Origin: Pseudonocardiaceae bacterium
GTDB lineage: Bacteria > Actinomycetota > Actinomycetes > Mycobacteriales > Pseudonocardiaceae
Length of the DNA stretch: 36,659 nt
Direction: 5' to 3'
NCBI GenBank assembly: GCA_009379815.1
Contig: WHSY01000013.1
Span: 30,113-66,771 of the forward strand
Shown here: piece after piece, positions 33,761 to 36,659 of the stretch
Position numbering within the stretch: position 1 is the stretch's first letter
How the letters are laid out: each line of letters opens with the position of its first letter
The notes under the pieces: model-generated
Database searches by the model: none
What the model was told of the DNA's origin: nothing
The model's input: the letters and a program-made list of their open reading frames with translations, nothing else
Translations under genes and position numbers: made by a program

Positions 33761-35169
33761 CAGGCTCGGGAGACGACGTGACGAGTGCCGGAGACGACAT
33801 GACACAACGACCGACGTCGCCCCGAACGTCGCCGCTGACGCCGGTGCTGACCCGACGGTGGCTGTCCCCGAGGTCCTGGGACATCGACACCTACACCCAG
33901 CTCGAGGGCTACTCCGCGGTCGGCAAGGTGCTCGTCGGTCGGGCGGGGGAGGGCGCCGCCCATCCCGACCAGCTGATCCAGCTGATCAAGGACTCGGGGC
34001 TGCGAGGCCGTGGTGGTGCAGGCTTCCCGGCCGGGATGAAGTGGGGCTTCATTCCGCAGGACGAGGACGGTCCCGGGGCGGGGCCGCACTACCTGGTGAT
34101 CAACGCTGACGAGGGCGAGCCGGGCACCTGCAAGGATGTCCCGCTGATGATGGCCGATCCGCACTCGCTGATCGAGGGCTGCATCATCACCAGCTACGCG
34201 GTCCGTGCGAACAAGTGCTTCATCTACGTTCGCGGCGAGGTGCTGCACTGCCTGCGCCGGGTGCGCAACGCCGTCGACGAGGCCTATGCCGCCGGTTATC
34301 TCGGCAGCGACATCCTCGGCTCCGGGTTCGACCTGGACATCGTGGTGCACGCGGGCGCCGGGTGCTACGAGGCCGGTGAGGAGACGGCGTTGCTGGACTC
34401 GCTGGAGGGCCGCCGCGCGCAGCCCCGGCTCAAGCCGCCGTTCCCTGCGACCAAGGGTCTCTACTCCGCGCCGACGGTGGTCAACAACGTCGAGACGATC
34501 GCGACCGTGCCCTACATCGTCAGTGGCGGTTCGGAGTGGTTCCGCTCGATGGGCACCGAGAAGTCGCCCGGCCCGAAGATCTACTCCGTCTCCGGGCACG
34601 TGGAGCACCCAGGCCAGTACGAGGCGCCGTTGGGCACCACGTTGCGCGAGCTGCTCGAACTGGTGGGCGGGATGAAGGACGGGATCCCGCTGAAGTTCTG
34701 GACGCCGGGCGGCTCGTCGACCCCGCTGCTGACCGCCGAGCATCTCGACGTGCCGTTGGACTTCGAGGGTGCCGCGGAGGCCGGATCGATGCTCGGCACC
34801 ACCGCGATCATGGTGTTCAACGAGACCGTGAGCGTGCCCTGGGCCGTGATGAAGTGGACCGAGTTCTACAAGCACGAGTCCTGTGGCAAGTGCACCCCGT
34901 GCCGGGAGGGGACGTACTGGCTCGAGCTGGTGCTGCAGCGCATGGTGCGCCACGAGGGCACGCCGTCCGATGTGGACACGATGCTCGACGTGTGCGACAA
35001 TATCCTCGGCAGGTCGTTCTGCGCGCTCGGTGACGGCGCGGCCAGCCCGATCATCAGCGGGATCCAGTACTTCCGGCAGGAGTTCCTCGACCTGTGTCAG
35101 GCGCAACCCGGAGAAGGCGCCGTTGCACAGCCCGAGCAACAGGCCGAGCTCGCGGGAGTGCGCCCATGA
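33757..35169 (+). CDS. nuoF: NuoF, complex I subunit F (FMN/NADH-binding)
   Basis: This 470-residue 51-kDa-type subunit takes electrons from NADH through FMN and cluster N3. It has [20 protein letters not shown] with the FMN loop, [20 protein letters not shown] with the NADH region, [40 protein letters not shown] and the N3 site [15 protein letters not shown] with a further Cys in [11 protein letters not shown]. The start is uncertain: GTG 33757 overlaps the nuoE stop in the GTGA style of the operon, but GTG 33778 and ATG 33799 are also in frame and the first 42 bp are an imperfect duplication. From ATG 33799 the protein is 456 residues. Confidence 0.95.
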   Translation: MTGSGDDVTSAGDDMTQRPTSPRTSPLTPVLTRRWLSPRSWDIDTYTQLEGYSAVGKVLVGRAGEGAAHPDQLIQLIKDSGLRGRGGAGFPAGMKWGFIPQDEDGPGAGPHYLVINADEGEPGTCKDVPLMMADPHSLIEGCIITSYAVRANKCFIYVRGEVLHCLRRVRNAVDEAYAAGYLGSDILGSGFDLDIVVHAGAGCYEAGEETALLDSLEGRRAQPRLKPPFPATKGLYSAPTVVNNVETIATVPYIVSGGSEWFRSMGTEKSPGPKIYSVSGHVEHPGQYEAPLGTTLRELLELVGGMKDGIPLKFWTPGGSSTPLLTAEHLDVPLDFEGAAEAGSMLGTTAIMVFNETVSVPWAVMKWTEFYKHESCGKCTPCREGTYWLELVLQRMVRHEGTPSDVDTMLDVCDNILGRSFCALGDGAASPIISGIQYFRQEFLDLCQAQPGEGAVAQPEQQAELAGVRP

Positions 35170-36659
35170 CGGTGGCAACGACAGGGCAGGACAGCCGCCC
35201 CGTCCCCGAGGGGCACGTCCGGCTCACCATCGACGACCGCGAGGTCGACGCCCCCAAGGGGGAGCTGGTGATCCGAACCTGCGAGCGGCTGGGCATCATC
35301 GTGCCCCGGTTCTGCGACCACCCGCTGCTCGACCCGGCGGGGGCGTGCCGGCAGTGCCTGGTCGAGGTCGAGATGGGCGGCCGCCCGATGCCCAAGCCGC
35401 AGACGAGCTGCACGCTCACCGTCGCCGACGGCATGGTGGTGCGCACCCAGCACAGCTCGGCGGTGGCCGACAAGGCCCAGCAGGGCATCATGGAGCTGCT
35501 GTTGATCAACCACCCGCTGGACTGCCCGGTCTGCGACAAGGGCGGCGAGTGCCCGCTGCAGAACCAGGCGATGTCCAACGGGCGGGGCGACTCGCGGTTC
35601 GTGGAGCGCAAGCGGACCTTCGCCAAGCCGCTGCCGATCTCCACGCAGGTGCTGCTCGACCGGGAGCGCTGCATCCTGTGCCAGCGCTGCACCCGCTTCT
35701 CCGAGCAGATCGCCGGCGACCCGTTCATCGACCTGTTCGAGCGGGGAGCCGACCAGCAGATCGGCGTGGCGGCCGACCAGCCGTTCCAGTCCTACTTCTC
35801 CGGCAACACCATCCAGATCTGCCCGGTGGGCGCGCTGACCTCGACGGCCTACCGGTTCCGATCGCGCCCGTTCGACCTCGTGTCGACCCCGGGGATCTGC
35901 GAGCACTGCGCGTCGGGCTGCGCGCAGCGCACCGACTGGCGGCACGGCACCGTGCAGCGCCGGCTGGCCGGAAACGACCCGGAGGCCAACGAGGAGTGGA
36001 ACTGCGACAAGGGCCGGTTCGCGTTCACCTACGCCCGCGCCGACGACCGGATCACCCGGCCGCTGGTCCGTGATGCCGCGGGCACGCTGGCGCCGGCGTC
36101 CTGGACCGAGGCGCTGACCGCCGCCGCCGAGGGGTTGTCGCTGGCCCGCAACCGCGGCGTCGGAGTGCTCGCCGGGGGGCGGTTGACCTACGAGGACGCC
36201 TACGCTTACGCGAAGTTCGCCCGGCTTGCGCTGCACACCAACGACATCGACTTCCGGGCCAGGGCGCACTCGGTCGAGGAGCTGGAGTTCCTCGCCTCGC
36301 ACGTCGTGGCCTCCGGCCCGGTGAGTGGCGATTCCGGCCATGACTCGTATCGCCACTGGCGAGGGGTCACGTATGCGGATCTCTCCGCCGCTCCGGCCGT
36401 GCTGTGCGTGGCCTTCGAGCCGGAGGAGGAGTCGCCGATCGTCTTCCTGCGGCTGCGGCGGGCGGCGCGCGATGCGGGTACCAAGGTCTGGCACCTCAGT
36501 GCCTGGAGCAGCCCGGCCGTCACCAAGACGACAGGGCTCGGCCCTGACAAGCAGGCCTCGGCCGGCGCGCGGATCGGGACGGTGCCCGGTGGCGAGCCGG
36601 CGGCGGTGGACTCGCTGCCGGAGCAGACCCTGGATTCGCTGCGCGCCGAGGGCGCGGTC
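35166..36659 (+). CDS. nuoG: NuoG, complex I subunit G (5' part, runs off the edge)
   Basis: This 75-kDa-type subunit carries a chain of iron-sulfur clusters. I translated 498 codons; the frame is open to the window end. ATG 35166 overlaps the nuoF stop (ATGA). The N-terminal [2Fe-2S] domain has [20 protein letters not shown]. Next come [20 protein letters not shown], then [10 protein letters not shown] and CPVGALTS of the [4Fe-4S] region, and [15 protein letters not shown], the first motif of the molybdopterin-oxidoreductase-like domain, with [16 protein letters not shown] after it. The extra cysteine set in that domain fits actinobacterial NuoG, which can carry cluster N7. Confidence 0.95.
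   Translation, partial: MTVATTGQDSRPVPEGHVRLTIDDREVDAPKGELVIRTCERLGIIVPRFCDHPLLDPAGACRQCLVEVEMGGRPMPKPQTSCTLTVADGMVVRTQHSSAVADKAQQGIMELLLINHPLDCPVCDKGGECPLQNQAMSNGRGDSRFVERKRTFAKPLPISTQVLLDRERCILCQRCTRFSEQIAGDPFIDLFERGADQQIGVAADQPFQSYFSGNTIQICPVGALTSTAYRFRSRPFDLVSTPGICEHCASGCAQRTDWRHGTVQRRLAGNDPEANEEWNCDKGRFAFTYARADDRITRPLVRDAAGTLAPASWTEALTAAAEGLSLARNRGVGVLAGGRLTYEDAYAYAKFARLALHTNDIDFRARAHSVEELEFLASHVVASGPVSGDSGHDSYRHWRGVTYADLSAAPAVLCVAFEPEEESPIVFLRLRRAARDAGTKVWHLSAWSSPAVTKTTGLGPDKQASAGARIGTVPGGEPAAVDSLPEQTLDSLRAEGAV

Overview
The window is high-GC actinobacterial DNA, most likely from Pseudonocardiaceae or a close relative. The evidence is strong G/C third-position bias, many GTG starts, frequent 4-bp stop/start overlaps, a menaquinone gene set in a layout that partly matches the mycobacterial menD-mgtA-menG-menJ region, and an nuoA-G order typical of actinobacteria. 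The genus is inferred, not shown.

Chromosomal left edge (1-3408): a truncated menA, a secreted SH3-domain protein and menE, all on the minus strand. Next to menE is a decayed C-terminal fragment of a tyrosine integrase (2972-3178), which suggests that an earlier element used the same site.

Integrated element (3409-14243, about 10.8 kb): it is bounded by a perfect 20-bp direct repeat. The right copy is the last codons and stop of menB, so the insertion rebuilds the MenB C-terminus. The plus-strand module (3696-7588) is a tightly overlapping transfer operon ending in an FtsK/TraB-type DNA translocase, followed by a cluster of CCTAGG motifs around an inverted repeat (candidate cis-acting transfer locus). 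The facing minus-strand module (12246 down to 8051) runs excisionase (frameshifted as read), two small proteins, a P-loop ATPase with a C-terminal winged helix, three small unknown proteins and an orphan HK97-fold phage major capsid protein. I find no portal, terminase, prohead protease or tail gene. An XRE regulator and a tyrosine integrase lie on the plus strand at the right end. An actinomycete integrative-conjugative-type element carrying a lone capsid gene is the most interesting thing here.

Chromosomal right part (14225-36659): menB; a short-chain dehydrogenase, a histidine phosphatase and menD on the plus strand; a flavin-reductase-like PNPOx protein; an M1 metallopeptidase; a minus-strand cluster of a Tm-1-like protein, a TIM-barrel PEP-hydrolase-like protein, an SRPBCC protein and isochorismate synthase; a DUF3592 membrane protein; two GT4 glycosyltransferases (the first mgtA-like); menG; menJ; then the complex I operon nuoA-nuoG, with nuoG running off the right edge.

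Together the chromosomal genes make and tailor menaquinone (isochorismate synthase, MenD, MenE, MenB, MenA, MenG, MenJ; MenC and a MenH/thioesterase are not in the window) and encode the complex I that reduces it. The element sits between menB and menE, which were probably neighbours in one transcription unit before insertion.
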